Assembly: GCF_009659375.1 (NCBI RefSeq)
Contig: NZ_WJQT01000011.1
Coordinates: 1-64,000 of the forward strand
DNA: 64,000 bases
DNA from: Fundicoccus ignavus
Lineage (GTDB): Bacteria > Bacillota > Bacilli > Lactobacillales > Aerococcaceae
Direction: 5' to 3'
Positions within the stretch are counted from its first letter, which is position 1, and every line of letters begins with the position of its first letter. Made by a program: the position numbers and the translations under genes. The notes under the pieces are model-generated. The model made no database searches and was not told the DNA's origin. It saw only the letters and a list, made by a program, of their open reading frames with translations. Shown piece after piece: positions 37,709-47,096 of this stretch.

Positions 37709-38785
37709 TTAGCTATTTTGAAGAATAGTTTCTAAAGTTGTACGATCAAATGTCGTAACAATTTGTTTCACCATTTCGCGTGCTGCTTCATAATCCGAGA
37801 TTCTGAATAATGTTTGGTGACCATGAATATAGCGACCCGCTACTCCTATGACAGCACTTGGGACTCCAGCATTCATGACATGAGCTGCACCAGCGTCAGT
37901 TCCACCCTTAGAAAAGAAGAATTGATATGGGATATCATTTGTTTCCGCAGTATCCAATAGATATTCGCGCATGCCTTTATGTGTAATGTGTCCAGGATCT
38001 TGAACTCTTAATAGGAAACCTTCTCCTAATTGACCAAATTCATCTTTCTTCCCTTCCGAATCATTAGCTGGCGAACAATCGACTGCTAAGAATACATCGG
38101 GTTGGAATTCATGAACAGCACCTTTAACGCCGCGTAAACCTACTTCTTCTTGGACAGTTGCGCCCGCAATTAAAGTAGATGCTAATCCTAAATCTTTAAC
38201 CGCTTCAAGCGTTTCTAACATAACAGCACAACCATAACGGTTATCCCATGCCTTCGCAATGATATTCTTTTTATTCGCTGAATATACTGTTTCCGTTGCT
38301 GGTACGATTGAATCACCTGGTCTAACTCCATATTCTAATGCTTCTTCTTTAGATTCGAAACCTGCATCAAATAGGATATCTTCCACTTTTAAGCTTTTAG
38401 CACCATCTTGTCCTCTTAGTAAATGAGGGGCAACGGAACTAGAAATACATACATAGTCTCCTTTGCGTGTTTGAAGTGTATAACGTTGCGCTGATACGCT
38501 ATAAGGATTCCAGCCTCCAATTGGCACGACACTTAACAGCCCATTCGCTGTAATTCGACTCACCATAAAACCAACTTCATCCATGTGAGCAGCTAACATA
38601 AGTTTAGGAGCCGAAGTGTCTTGGCTACGTTTAATCCCAAAAACATTACCTAATCCACTAATGTTGACTTCATCTACTAGCGGTGTCATTTGTTCTTTTA
38701 AATACTGGCGAACGCGCCCTTCATTACCAGAAATCCCTTGTAATTCCGTTAAGTCTTTAATTAATTTAAATGTTTTTTCTTCCAT
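37709..38785 (-). CDS. pepA: Glutamyl aminopeptidase, M42 family
   Basis: This 358-residue di-metal aminopeptidase resembles PepA/YtoP. It has LAAHMDEVGFMV with the first His and Asp, AKAWDNRYGCAVMLE, ATVQEEVGLRGVKGA with the catalytic Glu pair, FLAVDCSPAND and the C-terminal YIHGHQTLF. Three in-frame starts are possible: 38785 (family length, weak AGG site), 38836 (GGAG eleven bases upstream) and 38908. The first gives the normal N-terminus and was chosen. A GGAGGCGG stretch lies 22 bases before it. It is divergent from the gene at 39329. Confidence 0.9.
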   Translation of the reverse strand: MEEKTFKLIKDLTELQGISGNEGRVRQYLKEQMTPLVDEVNISGLGNVFGIKRSQDTSAPKLMLAAHMDEVGFMVSRITANGLLSVVPIGGWNPYSVSAQRYTLQTRKGDYVCISSSVAPHLLRGQDGAKSLKVEDILFDAGFESKEEALEYGVRPGDSIVPATETVYSANKKNIIAKAWDNRYGCAVMLETLEAVKDLGLASTLIAGATVQEEVGLRGVKGAVHEFQPDVFLAVDCSPANDSEGKKDEFGQLGEGFLLRVQDPGHITHKGMREYLLDTAETNDIPYQFFFSKGGTDAGAAHVMNAGVPSAVIGVAGRYIHGHQTLFRISDYEAAREMVKQIVTTFDRTTLETILQNS

Positions 38786-38997
38786 ATACCTGTGACAGAT
38801 TAAATCTGCCGCCTCCTTTTCAACAACAATATTCATCTGTATATCTACTCCATTTTTACACAAAGCCCTTGTAAAATCAATGTTTTGCTCTTTAAGATAT
38901 CCTTCCATTCCTTTAAGTTTTTTTAATAATTATTGCTAACAAAGCTTTTGTATTATTTCACAGAGTGCCACGAATAATGGTACAATGAGTCTTACAA

Positions 38998-39313
38998 ACC
39001 TGAGGATTCCTCGAACAAATCTGAGGCCCTTAAATTAAATTTAGCCGTTTTAACTTAATAACACAGCCATACTTTACGTAGATCAGCGACTTTTTTTCCA
39101 AAGCGGTATGAGGGGCAATCCATCGCTACTAATAGAATCGCTTGCGCTGATCTTGAGCGTAGCGAAGCAATCTGAGCCTAGCCGATTAATCTGGAAAAGC
39201 ACAAACGTCACAATCATCAATAGAGCTTTAAAAGCGACCACCACCCTGGAAAACAATAAGCTGAGCGAAGTACAAAGCTTATTAAAAAAACATAAATTTT
39301 ATAATTATAACAA
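38998..39313 (+). repeat. Palindromic intergenic repeat, copy 6 (abuts a start site)
   Basis: A well-preserved copy: GCCGTTTTAACTTAATAACACAGCC, ATCAGCGAC, TTTCCAAAGCGGTATGA, CCATCGCTACTAATAG, CTGGAAAACAATAAGCTGAGC, AAAACATAAATTTTATAAT. It lies between divergent genes, unlike most copies. Its right end runs directly into the GGAG site of the gene at 39329, so its terminal TATAAT could serve as a -10 box. Confidence 0.8.
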
Positions 39314-39328
39314 AAAAGGAGTGTCGAG

Positions 39329-39685
39329 ATGTTAAACAAACGACAAAACAACATAACAGGAGCATTACTTCTTACAACTGGTATTATATTAGGTGCTGCT
39401 GCCGTCATTTTTTATAAAGAAAACAAAACAGTTAATGCTGGTAAAACCTTAAATCAAGTACGTCAAATCTTTAAGGCACAAGGACCGATTGAAGGCTCAT
39501 GGATTGATTATGAACCTGTTGCATACGAAGCTTATGATAGTAAGCCTCTAGTCTACATTGGTGGTATTAGCCGCATTGAACATAATAAAGTTGTAAACTA
39601 TCAATTCGCATGTGATATTTACACTGGAGACATTCTAGACACATTTATTGCCTCAACCGATGACATAAAGTCACAATTATATTAA
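39329..39685 (+). CDS. Membrane-anchored small protein, unknown
   Basis: This 118-residue protein has one N-terminal helix (about 10-29, GALLLTTGIILGAAAVIFY) and an outward-facing domain of about 85 residues. That domain (LNQVRQIFKAQGPIEGSWIDYEP ... YQFACDIYTGDIL, in pieces) has the strand pattern of a PepSY-like fold, but similarity is too weak to name it. Its position beside pepA and before ccrZ is noted. AAAAGGAG precedes the ATG; the ribosome site directly follows a repeat element. Confidence 0.65.
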   Translation: MLNKRQNNITGALLLTTGIILGAAAVIFYKENKTVNAGKTLNQVRQIFKAQGPIEGSWIDYEPVAYEAYDSKPLVYIGGISRIEHNKVVNYQFACDIYTGDILDTFIASTDDIKSQLY

Positions 39686-39704
39686 TTTTTCTTTACAAAA
39701 AGGC

Positions 39705-39732
39705 TTGACCATAGCTTTTGACGTGATACAAT
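39705..39732 (+). promoter_or_regulatory. Promoter of ccrZ-trmB
   Basis: TTGACC (39705-39710) and TACAAT (39727-39732) are 16 bp apart and lie 58 bp before ccrZ. Confidence 0.65.
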
Positions 39733-39790
39733 ATAGTTTCGTGAATAAATACGCTTAACTGTATTAAGATATGATGAAAGGAGCTCTATT

Positions 39791-40573
39791 ATGGCTTTTA
39801 AGGAGAAAGAAGATTGGCAATTGCATCCGATTGGTGGAAACACCGGGCAAGCCTACATGGGTGTAAAAAGTAATGAGAAAGTCTTTCTCAAACGTAATAC
39901 TTCTCCCTTTATCGCTGCTTTATCTGCTTCAGGTATCACTCCAAAGCTAAGATGGACACAGAGAACTTACTCTGGAGATATTTTAACTGCCCAAGATTGG
40001 ACTGAAGGTGATCTGCTGACTAAAGAAAATATGGCAGATACAGAAGTTATCAAATTAATCAAAGATATCCATGATTCAACTTACTTATTGAACATGTTGA
40101 GATTCGTTGAAGGCAACGTGTGCCGACCACTTGATCTCATTGATTTATACTTCAATGATTTAGCACCGTCACTACAAAACCACCAATTCTTCAATCAAGT
40201 CATTCATGACTTAGAAGATTCAATCGATGATGACTTCTACTCAGTAGATTATGTTGTTTGTCATGGTGATTTAAACCACAACAACTTTTTAGTAGCAGCT
40301 GATGAACAACTATACCTAGTGGATTGGGATAATGTCCGCGTCGCTGATCCATTAAGTGATATCACCTTATTGTTAGTTCAGTACTTCCAACCAAGTGAAT
40401 GGATGGATTGGTTTGAAGCTTATGATTTTACGGTAACTGACAGTTTTTATAAACGTGTTAGATGGTATAGCATCATCAACTGTTTATTCCTAATCAAACA
40501 ATATTTCAACGAAAATCGTCATCATAAATTAAATGAAATTGTGTTATTGCTAAAGAGTATTTACGAGCAATAA
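39791..40573 (+). CDS. ccrZ: Aminoglycoside phosphotransferase-fold kinase CcrZ (YtmP)
   Basis: This 260-residue protein of the choline/ethanolamine kinase fold has GNTGQAYMGV near residue 17, FLKRNTSPF with the ATP-contacting Lys, catalytic loop VCHGDLNHNNFL and metal-binding LVDWDNVRVADPL. The segment order and the adjacent trmB match CcrZ of pneumococcus, which links replication initiation to FtsZ and has a (deoxy)ribonucleoside kinase activity. The function here is inferred by this synteny. It is cotranscribed with trmB (37-bp gap). Confidence 0.88.
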   Translation: MAFKEKEDWQLHPIGGNTGQAYMGVKSNEKVFLKRNTSPFIAALSASGITPKLRWTQRTYSGDILTAQDWTEGDLLTKENMADTEVIKLIKDIHDSTYLLNMLRFVEGNVCRPLDLIDLYFNDLAPSLQNHQFFNQVIHDLEDSIDDDFYSVDYVVCHGDLNHNNFLVAADEQLYLVDWDNVRVADPLSDITLLLVQYFQPSEWMDWFEAYDFTVTDSFYKRVRWYSIINCLFLIKQYFNENRHHKLNEIVLLLKSIYEQ

Positions 40574-40610
40574 GCACTAGTCACAACACAGACAAGGAGA
40601 TAGTCTAACT

Positions 40611-41255
40611 ATGCGTTTAAGACACAAGCCATGGGCTCAAGATAAATTAAATGAGTATCCTCATTTTGTCCCTCAAAAACCAGAAGAACTAGTAGGCAAA
40701 TGGCAAACGCGTTTTGCAAAAGAACAGCCAATCCATCTAGAAGTTGGTTCTGGTAAAGGTCGTTTTATTGTAGAAATGGCCAAAGCTCACCCAAATATTA
40801 ATTATATTAGTATGGAATTACAAACGAGTGTAGTTGTTTCAGTACTAGAATTACAAATCGAAGCTCAATTACCTAATTTACAAATCGTAAATGGTGATGG
40901 CCGTGATTTATCTCAATATTTCTCACCTGGTGAATTGGACCGTGTTTACTTAAACTTTAGTGACCCTTGGCCGAAAAAACGTCACGAGAAACGACGTCTA
41001 ACTTCTCCAGACTTTCTACGTCAATACCAAGCAATCCTTAAACCTCAAGGAGAAATTCATTTTAAAACTGATAATCAAGGTTTGTTTGAATACTCACTTT
41101 CAAGCATGTCACAATATGGCATGTCATTTAAGCAAGTTTGGTTAGATTTACATACTTCTGATTATGAAGGTAACATTATGACAGAATACGAAGAAAAATT
41201 CTCTTCAAGAGGCTCTCGTATTTATCGTCTAGAAGCTAATTTTAAAACAGAATAA
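40611..41255 (+). CDS. trmB: tRNA (guanine-N7-)-methyltransferase
   Basis: This 214-residue SAM-dependent enzyme methylates G46 of tRNA. The SAM site is [15 protein letters not shown] near residue 43. The family signature is [16 protein letters not shown] near 124, with [13 protein letters not shown] further on. Full length. The ATG follows AAGGAG. A terminator follows the stop. Confidence 0.96.
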   Translation: MRLRHKPWAQDKLNEYPHFVPQKPEELVGKWQTRFAKEQPIHLEVGSGKGRFIVEMAKAHPNINYISMELQTSVVVSVLELQIEAQLPNLQIVNGDGRDLSQYFSPGELDRVYLNFSDPWPKKRHEKRRLTSPDFLRQYQAILKPQGEIHFKTDNQGLFEYSLSSMSQYGMSFKQVWLDLHTSDYEGNIMTEYEEKFSSRGSRIYRLEANFKTE

Positions 41256-41257
41256 AC

Positions 41258-41295
41258 AAAAACTCGCCGCTACATAAGTAGTTGCGAGTTTTTTT
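41258..41295. terminator. Bidirectional terminator after trmB
   Basis: AAACTCGC/GCGAGTTT is followed by a T run; its end overlaps the stop of the convergent membrane protein gene. Confidence 0.85.
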
Positions 41296-42601
41296 ATTGA
41301 TTTGCAATATGTTTTTCTTGGTAAATCCCTTCATTAATGACAAACTTCGCCGAAATGAAAGACCCTTTTTTCATAGACTCTCTTTCGAAATAAGCCAAAT
41401 AAGAACCCGGTGTCAGAATCCCATTAAGAGCTAGAATATCCATACCACTGGTCCCAATCACCTGGTCAGCAAGCAAGACACAATTCGTCCCCATTACAAA
41501 ATACGTCTTAAATTTACCTCGTTTAAACTTATAAAGTTGCGCTTGAGTCGCCAACTGCATACGTCCAATGTAATCATGCCTCTGAGCATCAGTGGTCAAA
41601 TGCCAAACCATCGTATCTTTTTTTATGGCAGCTAGTTCCGCTTCAAGTGCGATTTTCTGCAAATTTGATAAATGAATACCATATACCATCACCGTTGAGC
41701 CTTCTTGCATACAATATTCAATGTATTTTTGTTTATCGACTACAAAAAGTACACCATCTCCTATTAAGTCAAAGAGTTGACGCGATTCAATATCATGATT
41801 GCCATAAGAATAAACTTTATCTTGATAGCTAATGTCAACATGTCCCACTCGATTAAACCCTTCTTTGCCCACATGAATAAACACTTCTAATGCTAAAGGA
41901 TCATAATTAACATAAACCTCACGGTTTTGCTGCACAAATTGTTGAGCATCTAGTTCCTTATTTGTAAAATACTGATTAAATTTTTGAATCGTCGAATCAG
42001 GTAATAATAACGTGAACCAAATGGGTGCTGTAATTCTCCAACGTCTACTGCGGCCACTCCGATATGTTGCCTTATCAGAAAGTTCTCTTCCATCCATAAT
42101 CGATGCTAATCCCAATAAAATGAAGTACCATCCGACACGATTTAGTGTACTGTTAATTGCTGTAGGTAAGATTAGGCTCGATAAGCCAAAGCCTAAATGA
42201 ATAAGTGCTCTAATTAAGACATCTACTCTATTTCCAGCATCATCTTTTACCATTAAACTAAATGAAAATAAATTAATGAGCGCCATCAAGATTTGGTAGT
42301 AACCAATTGATTTAACTAAAAAAACTGTTGTAAAATCTTGTTCGAGTAGTAACCACGATGCCACCATCAAATGAGCCGAAGCAACAAACAATTGCATCAT
42401 GATTTCTGTTAATCGTCGATTACTTCTTTGCCACATCACCACTTGAACAAATTTGGCACCACCATTTATATAGAGAAATGCAACAATCACCTGCGTAAAA
42501 AAGATAATTACCCACTCTTGAAAAACAAATAAAGACAGGCCAACAATAATCGCAATTAAGCCACGTAAAATTAAATTGAGATTCTCATAGCTCGCTCTCA
42601 T
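41294..42601 (-). CDS. Membrane protein with a putative permuted NlpC/P60-like domain
   Basis: This 435-residue protein has two parts. Residues 1-170 hold about six membrane helices in two triplets, like DUF308/HdeD proteins. Residues 225-425 form a soluble domain with RVGHVDISYQDKVYSYG (His254) and, 120 residues later, MGTNCVLLADQVIG (Cys374) followed by GILTPGSYLA. A GHV-x-I strand before a downstream NC helix and a TPG turn is the order seen in permuted papain-like (NlpC/P60, YiiX/LRAT) enzymes. The assignment is my inference. If right, this is a membrane-bound thiol hydrolase or acyltransferase. It ends facing trmB. Confidence 0.6.
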   Translation of the reverse strand: MRASYENLNLILRGLIAIIVGLSLFVFQEWVIIFFTQVIVAFLYINGGAKFVQVVMWQRSNRRLTEIMMQLFVASAHLMVASWLLLEQDFTTVFLVKSIGYYQILMALINLFSFSLMVKDDAGNRVDVLIRALIHLGFGLSSLILPTAINSTLNRVGWYFILLGLASIMDGRELSDKATYRSGRSRRWRITAPIWFTLLLPDSTIQKFNQYFTNKELDAQQFVQQNREVYVNYDPLALEVFIHVGKEGFNRVGHVDISYQDKVYSYGNHDIESRQLFDLIGDGVLFVVDKQKYIEYCMQEGSTVMVYGIHLSNLQKIALEAELAAIKKDTMVWHLTTDAQRHDYIGRMQLATQAQLYKFKRGKFKTYFVMGTNCVLLADQVIGTSGMDILALNGILTPGSYLAYFERESMKKGSFISAKFVINEGIYQEKHIANQ

Positions 42602-42720
42602 TAAAGCGCCTCCTTTAATATTTTGTTAGTGTTTTCTTCAGTATAGTTCATTTTATGTGGGTTTCAAGCAATTAAATATTATGACAAACAAAATTCACAA
42701 TTTCTCCTAATTTACACACA

Positions 42721-42757
42721 ATACCCCCAAACTACTTTATCGATAGTCTGGGGGTAT
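42721..42757 (-). terminator. pepF terminator
   Basis: A nine-bp stem ATACCCCCA/TGGGGGTAT with an extra AACT/AGT pairing lies 15 bp past the pepF stop. Confidence 0.75.
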
Positions 42758-42771
42758 TCAGAATAACTTGT

Positions 42772-44583
42772 TTATTTTTTCTGTGCTAATAGTGTTTCAA
42801 ATTCATTTAGACGATTTTCAAATACATCTAACGCTGCATCAATATAATCACTTTGAGTCATATCTAAACCTGCCGTTTTCATTGTATCAATTGCGTATTG
42901 GCTACTACCTGACTTTAAGAAACCAAGATATTTCTCTAACGCGCCCTCTTTACCAGCAAGAATCCAATTAGAAAAGGCAGTCGCCGCTGCAAATCCAGTC
43001 GCATATTGGAACACATAATAATTGTAATAGAAGTGCGGAATGCGTGTCCATTCTAGGGCAATTTCTGAATCAGAATTAACGGATGGTCCATAATATTTGG
43101 CATTCATTTCACGGTAATTATCTGATAAGAATTGCTGCGTTAATGGTTGGCCATTTGCATCTGATTCATACATAAAGTGTTCAAATTCAGCAAATTGTGT
43201 TTGACGGAACATTGTGCCTTTCAAACCATCCAAGAAATGGTTCAAAATGTATAAACGTACATGCGGTTCTTGATAAGTTTCTAATAAATAGTTCGTCAAT
43301 AAGTTTTCATTTGTTGTTGAAGCAATTTCAGCTAAGAAAATTGAATAATCTCCGTATGCATATTCTTGATGTTTATGCGTTAAGTAACTATGCGCACTAT
43401 GACCAAGTTCATGAACTAATGTATATAACCAATTGATGTTATCTTGCCAATTCATTAAAATATATGGTTTACTATCGTAAGTTCCTGAAGAGTAAGCTCC
43501 ACTGCGTTTTCCTTTATTTTCAAACAAATCAATCCAACGTTCATCAAAAGCTTCTTGCATAATTGACACATAATCGTCACCCAGCGGTGCTAGAGCTTTC
43601 AATGTGATTTCTTTTGCTTCTTCATAATTAAATTTAATCGGTGCATCACCTAACAAAGGTGTATACATGTCGTACATTTCTAAGTTATCTACCTTTAATA
43701 ATTCTTTTCTTAACGCAACATAACGATGCAATAAACTTAAGCGGTTCTCTACTGTTGATAATAATGTATCATACACTGATTCAGGAATGTTATTTCTGAA
43801 TAGAGCCGCTTCTCTTGCTGAGTTAAAACGGCGCACTTTAGCTTTATAATTATTCGTTTTAATTTGTGTGCTTAATACTGAAGCCATCGTGTTTTTAAAT
43901 TGATCATAAACACTATAGAAGGCTTTAAATGTATCTTGTCGTACACGACGATCTGAACTTTCTAACATTTTTCCATACAAGCTGTGCGTTAGTTGAATTT
44001 GTTGACCATTCTCGTCTTCAATTGCTGGAAAGACTAAATCAGCATTATTTAACAAACCAAACGTTTTATTAGCACCATCAAAAACTTCACTGGCTTGCGC
44101 TAATAATAGCTCTTCTTCTTGAGATAATACATGGGCGCGAAAACGTGTTTTATCTTCTAACATTTGACGATAAAAAGCTAAACTATCATTTTCTTCAATC
44201 CATTTTGATAATGTTTCTTCCGGTATAGCTAACAATTCTGGTTCAAAGAAAGCAACAGTTTGAGCATACTGACTATATAATTGCATAGCTCTCGCATCAA
44301 GTGTTTGATAAGTTGTATTATTCTGGTCTTGATCATTTTTCATCGATGCATACACATAGATTTTTTCTAAGGATCTTTGTGTATCGAGTAACACTTCAAT
44401 TGCTCCCGTTAATTGCTCAGGGCTTTCACTTAAGCTACCTTGTACTGCAGCTAATTTTGGAAGTTTTTCTTGCAATTCAGTAAGTTCTTGTTCCCAAGCA
44501 GCATCGTCCGCAAACATTGCCGTTAAATCCCATGTGTATGCTTCTTCTACTTGGTCACGCGTTTTAATTTGTTGAGTTGTCAT
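42772..44583 (-). CDS. pepF: Oligoendopeptidase F
   Basis: This 603-residue cytoplasmic zinc peptidase of family M3 cuts medium-sized peptides. Zinc site HELGH is at residues 391-395, with the third ligand Glu in FLAEIASTTNE. The conserved IPHFYYNYYVFQYATG near the C-terminus is also present. Full length. It follows coiA by 71 bp, an order (mecA, coiA, pepF) known from Bacillus and streptococci. Confidence 0.95.
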   Translation of the reverse strand: MTTQQIKTRDQVEEAYTWDLTAMFADDAAWEQELTELQEKLPKLAAVQGSLSESPEQLTGAIEVLLDTQRSLEKIYVYASMKNDQDQNNTTYQTLDARAMQLYSQYAQTVAFFEPELLAIPEETLSKWIEENDSLAFYRQMLEDKTRFRAHVLSQEEELLLAQASEVFDGANKTFGLLNNADLVFPAIEDENGQQIQLTHSLYGKMLESSDRRVRQDTFKAFYSVYDQFKNTMASVLSTQIKTNNYKAKVRRFNSAREAALFRNNIPESVYDTLLSTVENRLSLLHRYVALRKELLKVDNLEMYDMYTPLLGDAPIKFNYEEAKEITLKALAPLGDDYVSIMQEAFDERWIDLFENKGKRSGAYSSGTYDSKPYILMNWQDNINWLYTLVHELGHSAHSYLTHKHQEYAYGDYSIFLAEIASTTNENLLTNYLLETYQEPHVRLYILNHFLDGLKGTMFRQTQFAEFEHFMYESDANGQPLTQQFLSDNYREMNAKYYGPSVNSDSEIALEWTRIPHFYYNYYVFQYATGFAAATAFSNWILAGKEGALEKYLGFLKSGSSQYAIDTMKTAGLDMTQSDYIDAALDVFENRLNEFETLLAQKK

Positions 44584-44654
44584 TACCTAACTCCTCCTAA
44601 GATTATATTCTTTAATAATATTACAGAAATAATCTTAACACACCTATTAAGTAT

Positions 44655-45773
44655 TTAGAAACTATTTTGCTGTGTTAATACTCGCCACTGCATATTGTTC
44701 ACTTTAAAGATTAATTTTTTTTCTTTAAATTTTGTTAGTACTGCATCTGATAAATGAGGGTAAATATCTACTGAAATTAAAGGTGAGCTTGCTAGAACAA
44801 TTTTCTCACTTTCAACTAACTGTTGAATTCCTTTAGCGAAATCTTTCGTTGTAAATTGCTTCAACTCAAATTGACTTAAAAGCCAGTAAAACCATGCTAA
44901 ACAAAGCCAACCCGGTGTTTTACACACAAGAAAATGCCATTTTTCCATCAACATCCAAGCTGGTAGCATTTGTAGTAAAACTCCCTCTGCATATAACAAG
45001 CGTATATCATTTTGATAGATTGAGTTAACCATTATACTTTTTAACTGTCGGAAATAAGTTCTCTGCTTAATAGGTAATCGATAAGTTGAATAATAAACAT
45101 CATTAAGAAATGAAGCTTGACTGAAGTCCCAATAATTATCCAACGTTTTATTTAGATCAAATCGTTGCTCGGCGACTTTAACATTATATACCTCGTACAT
45201 TAGGGGCATACGAAATTTTAGTACGAGTTCAGCTTGTTTAATATCTAAAGCCCACCAATGAAATCCTAGTTCCTTTGAATAATTTAGCATTGTTTTTAAC
45301 CAAACTTGTTGATACCCTGTCTTAAAAACTTTATCATCGATTATCCATTGGCAATGTTTTACTAATTGCAAATAGTTCGTGTGACGTGTTTCGATTTGAC
45401 TTGAATTAACAGGTACACGTTGAAACTCCAAAACGTTCGCCACACTCTGTTGAGTTTTGCCATAATAAAAGACATCTGCTATTTGTTGAATCTGGGGTAA
45501 GTTGTATTCAGTATGAACTTCATAACCAGATAGTTCGAGATTATATTTAAGCAAACTCTTACCAGTCTGATGCTCTAAACTTTCCTTTGTTTCACGTTGA
45601 ATGGTGTCACTTTGACAACTCGTTACGTGACTGAAATACCCTTTACCCTTCCTGCTAATTTTGTGACTTAAAACTTGTTGGCAATCTGGACAATAGTAAA
45701 CAGATTGGCGGCAAATTTTTTTTAAATCATTGGCATAAATGAGTTCACCTTTACTCGAATAAGCTGCATACAT
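44655..45773 (-). CDS. coiA: Competence protein CoiA
   Basis: This 372-residue protein is involved in recombination of DNA taken up during transformation. The N-terminal zinc-binding segment is visible (CRQSVYYCPDCQQVL near residues 22-36). A nuclease-like domain follows, with EVHTEYNLPQIQQIADVFY, EFQRVPVNSSQI and QWIIDD. Typical length for the family. The ribosome binding site AGGAGGGG lies inside a strong hairpin shared with the mecA terminator, so translation may be restrained. Other competence genes are not in the window. Confidence 0.88.
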   Translation of the reverse strand: MYAAYSSKGELIYANDLKKICRQSVYYCPDCQQVLSHKISRKGKGYFSHVTSCQSDTIQRETKESLEHQTGKSLLKYNLELSGYEVHTEYNLPQIQQIADVFYYGKTQQSVANVLEFQRVPVNSSQIETRHTNYLQLVKHCQWIIDDKVFKTGYQQVWLKTMLNYSKELGFHWWALDIKQAELVLKFRMPLMYEVYNVKVAEQRFDLNKTLDNYWDFSQASFLNDVYYSTYRLPIKQRTYFRQLKSIMVNSIYQNDIRLLYAEGVLLQMLPAWMLMEKWHFLVCKTPGWLCLAWFYWLLSQFELKQFTTKDFAKGIQQLVESEKIVLASSPLISVDIYPHLSDAVLTKFKEKKLIFKVNNMQWRVLTQQNSF

Positions 45774-45775
45774 AA

Positions 45776-45817
45776 AAATCCCCTCCTATGTATAAATACA
45801 CATTTAGGAGGGGATTT
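45776..45817 (-). terminator. mecA terminator hairpin that contains the coiA ribosome site
   Basis: A 13-bp perfect stem AAATCCCCTCCTA/TAGGAGGGGATTT is extended by an inner 7-bp stem ATGTGTA/TATACAT with a tiny loop. On the minus strand it follows mecA and is followed by ATTTTTATG, where the ATG starts coiA. The 3' arm contains the AGGAGG site of coiA. It can act as terminator and as a lid on the ribosome site. Confidence 0.9.
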
Positions 45818-45854
45818 CTATTTTTTTACTGTTTAAATTTTAATTAAGATTTAT

Positions 45855-46580
45855 CTAGAAATTTAATCCAAAGAATTCTAAGGCGTCATCTTTTCGAATT
45901 AATGTCCCATGTTCATCTAAAACTGCGTGAGTAGTATGATGCGTTTCACCATATTCAAGCATTGTTAAAACTTTATGATAAGCTGCTTCATCCTTAATTG
46001 TCATATCTACTTCCGTTACAATTAAATAATAACGTTCATTCATATGATATAAACTAGCAATCAGTTTATCAGTTGGCAATTCACGCGCCATCTTAATAAA
46101 ATCATCTAGACGGTTAAAGACAATCACTTCATCCTCATAAGCCATGTCTCCGTCTTGATCGGCATATTCAGGATTAAACAAATCTAAAAGTGTCATATGC
46201 TTTTCCTCTTCGTCACTTTTCTCTTGAGCAGCCGGCGAGTTCTCTTCACTAGTCGATTCTTTTTTCTTATTACGCTGTTCTTTCTTACGATCGCGGATAC
46301 GTTTAGTTATCTCATCTTCCCAGAACTCATCCATTTCATCTAGGTTGGTACGGCTAATATAAAGTTCTAAACCTTCAGAACTTGGAATAACTTGGAATGT
46401 TACCGCCTCTGACTCGTGGAAATGATGGTCAACATCAACTTCTTCTAAAATAGAATAAAAGAATTTTTCGATTCTTGACTGATCACCGATTAAATCCAGG
46501 AAATTAATCCCGCGTTCTTCTAAATCATCTAAGCCAATCATCACCTTGATTAAGTTTTCATTTATACGTTCCATTTCCAT
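45855..46580 (-). CDS. mecA: Adaptor protein MecA
   Basis: This 241-residue ClpC adaptor targets ComK/ComX-type regulators for ClpCP proteolysis and binds Spx. The N-terminal MEMERINENLIKVMIGLDDL and the C-terminal ClpC-binding domain (about 140-241, IVFNRLDDFIKMAREL and YYLIVTEVD) flank an acidic/basic linker of about 40 residues (KKEQRNKKKESTSEEN). ATG at 46580 follows GGGGGTG. Confidence 0.95.
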   Translation of the reverse strand: MEMERINENLIKVMIGLDDLEERGINFLDLIGDQSRIEKFFYSILEEVDVDHHFHESEAVTFQVIPSSEGLELYISRTNLDEMDEFWEDEITKRIRDRKKEQRNKKKESTSEENSPAAQEKSDEEEKHMTLLDLFNPEYADQDGDMAYEDEVIVFNRLDDFIKMARELPTDKLIASLYHMNERYYLIVTEVDMTIKDEAAYHKVLTMLEYGETHHTTHAVLDEHGTLIRKDDALEFFGLNF

Positions 46581-46822
46581 ATCGTCACCCCCTAATGATT
46601 CTACTTCTATTATACAACTAATGTTTTCATAAACAAACTAATTGTCTTACTATCATAGCACTATTTCATAGACAAATTCAAGACACATTCGCCTTCACTT
46701 GGTTATTCTAATACTAATTAGAGTTTATGTAAAGAATACCTTTAGATTTTAAGATTGTTTCAATCATTGTTTTAAAATAATTTATGAATGATTGATTGAC
46801 AATTTTCAACAATCTTCTTAGA

Positions 46823-47047
46823 CATAATCTAGAATCATCGTTGCATTCACACGTAGCTCATTGTATGAATTTACCTTAGCGGTCTAAAGGGCAATCGGCG
46901 CATCTTGCTCTGATTTTGAGCGGAGCGAATTAGTCAGAGCCTAGCCGATTGAGCTGGAAAAGACAAACGACAGTGAAGGCTTTGAAAGCGACCTCCGCCT
47001 TGGTAAAGTAATACAATGAGCGCACTTCATCAATACAACACGAACCC
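46823..47047 (+). repeat. Palindromic intergenic repeat, copy 7 (co-diverged arms)
   Basis: This is first of a tandem pair. The left arm 46856-46875 and right arm 47002-47021 match at 18 of 20 positions when one is reversed, but both differ from the arms of the other copies (GCTCATTGTATG... here, GCTCAGCGACTTG... elsewhere). An inner pair CAATCGGC (46892) / GCCGATTG (46944) is also perfect here and imperfect elsewhere. It lies in an 823-bp gap between mecA and spx that has no gene. Confidence 0.85.
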
Positions 47048-47096
47048 TAAACATTTTAATATTTTCAATTAAAGCTTTGTTCAGCAATCCCCTAAC

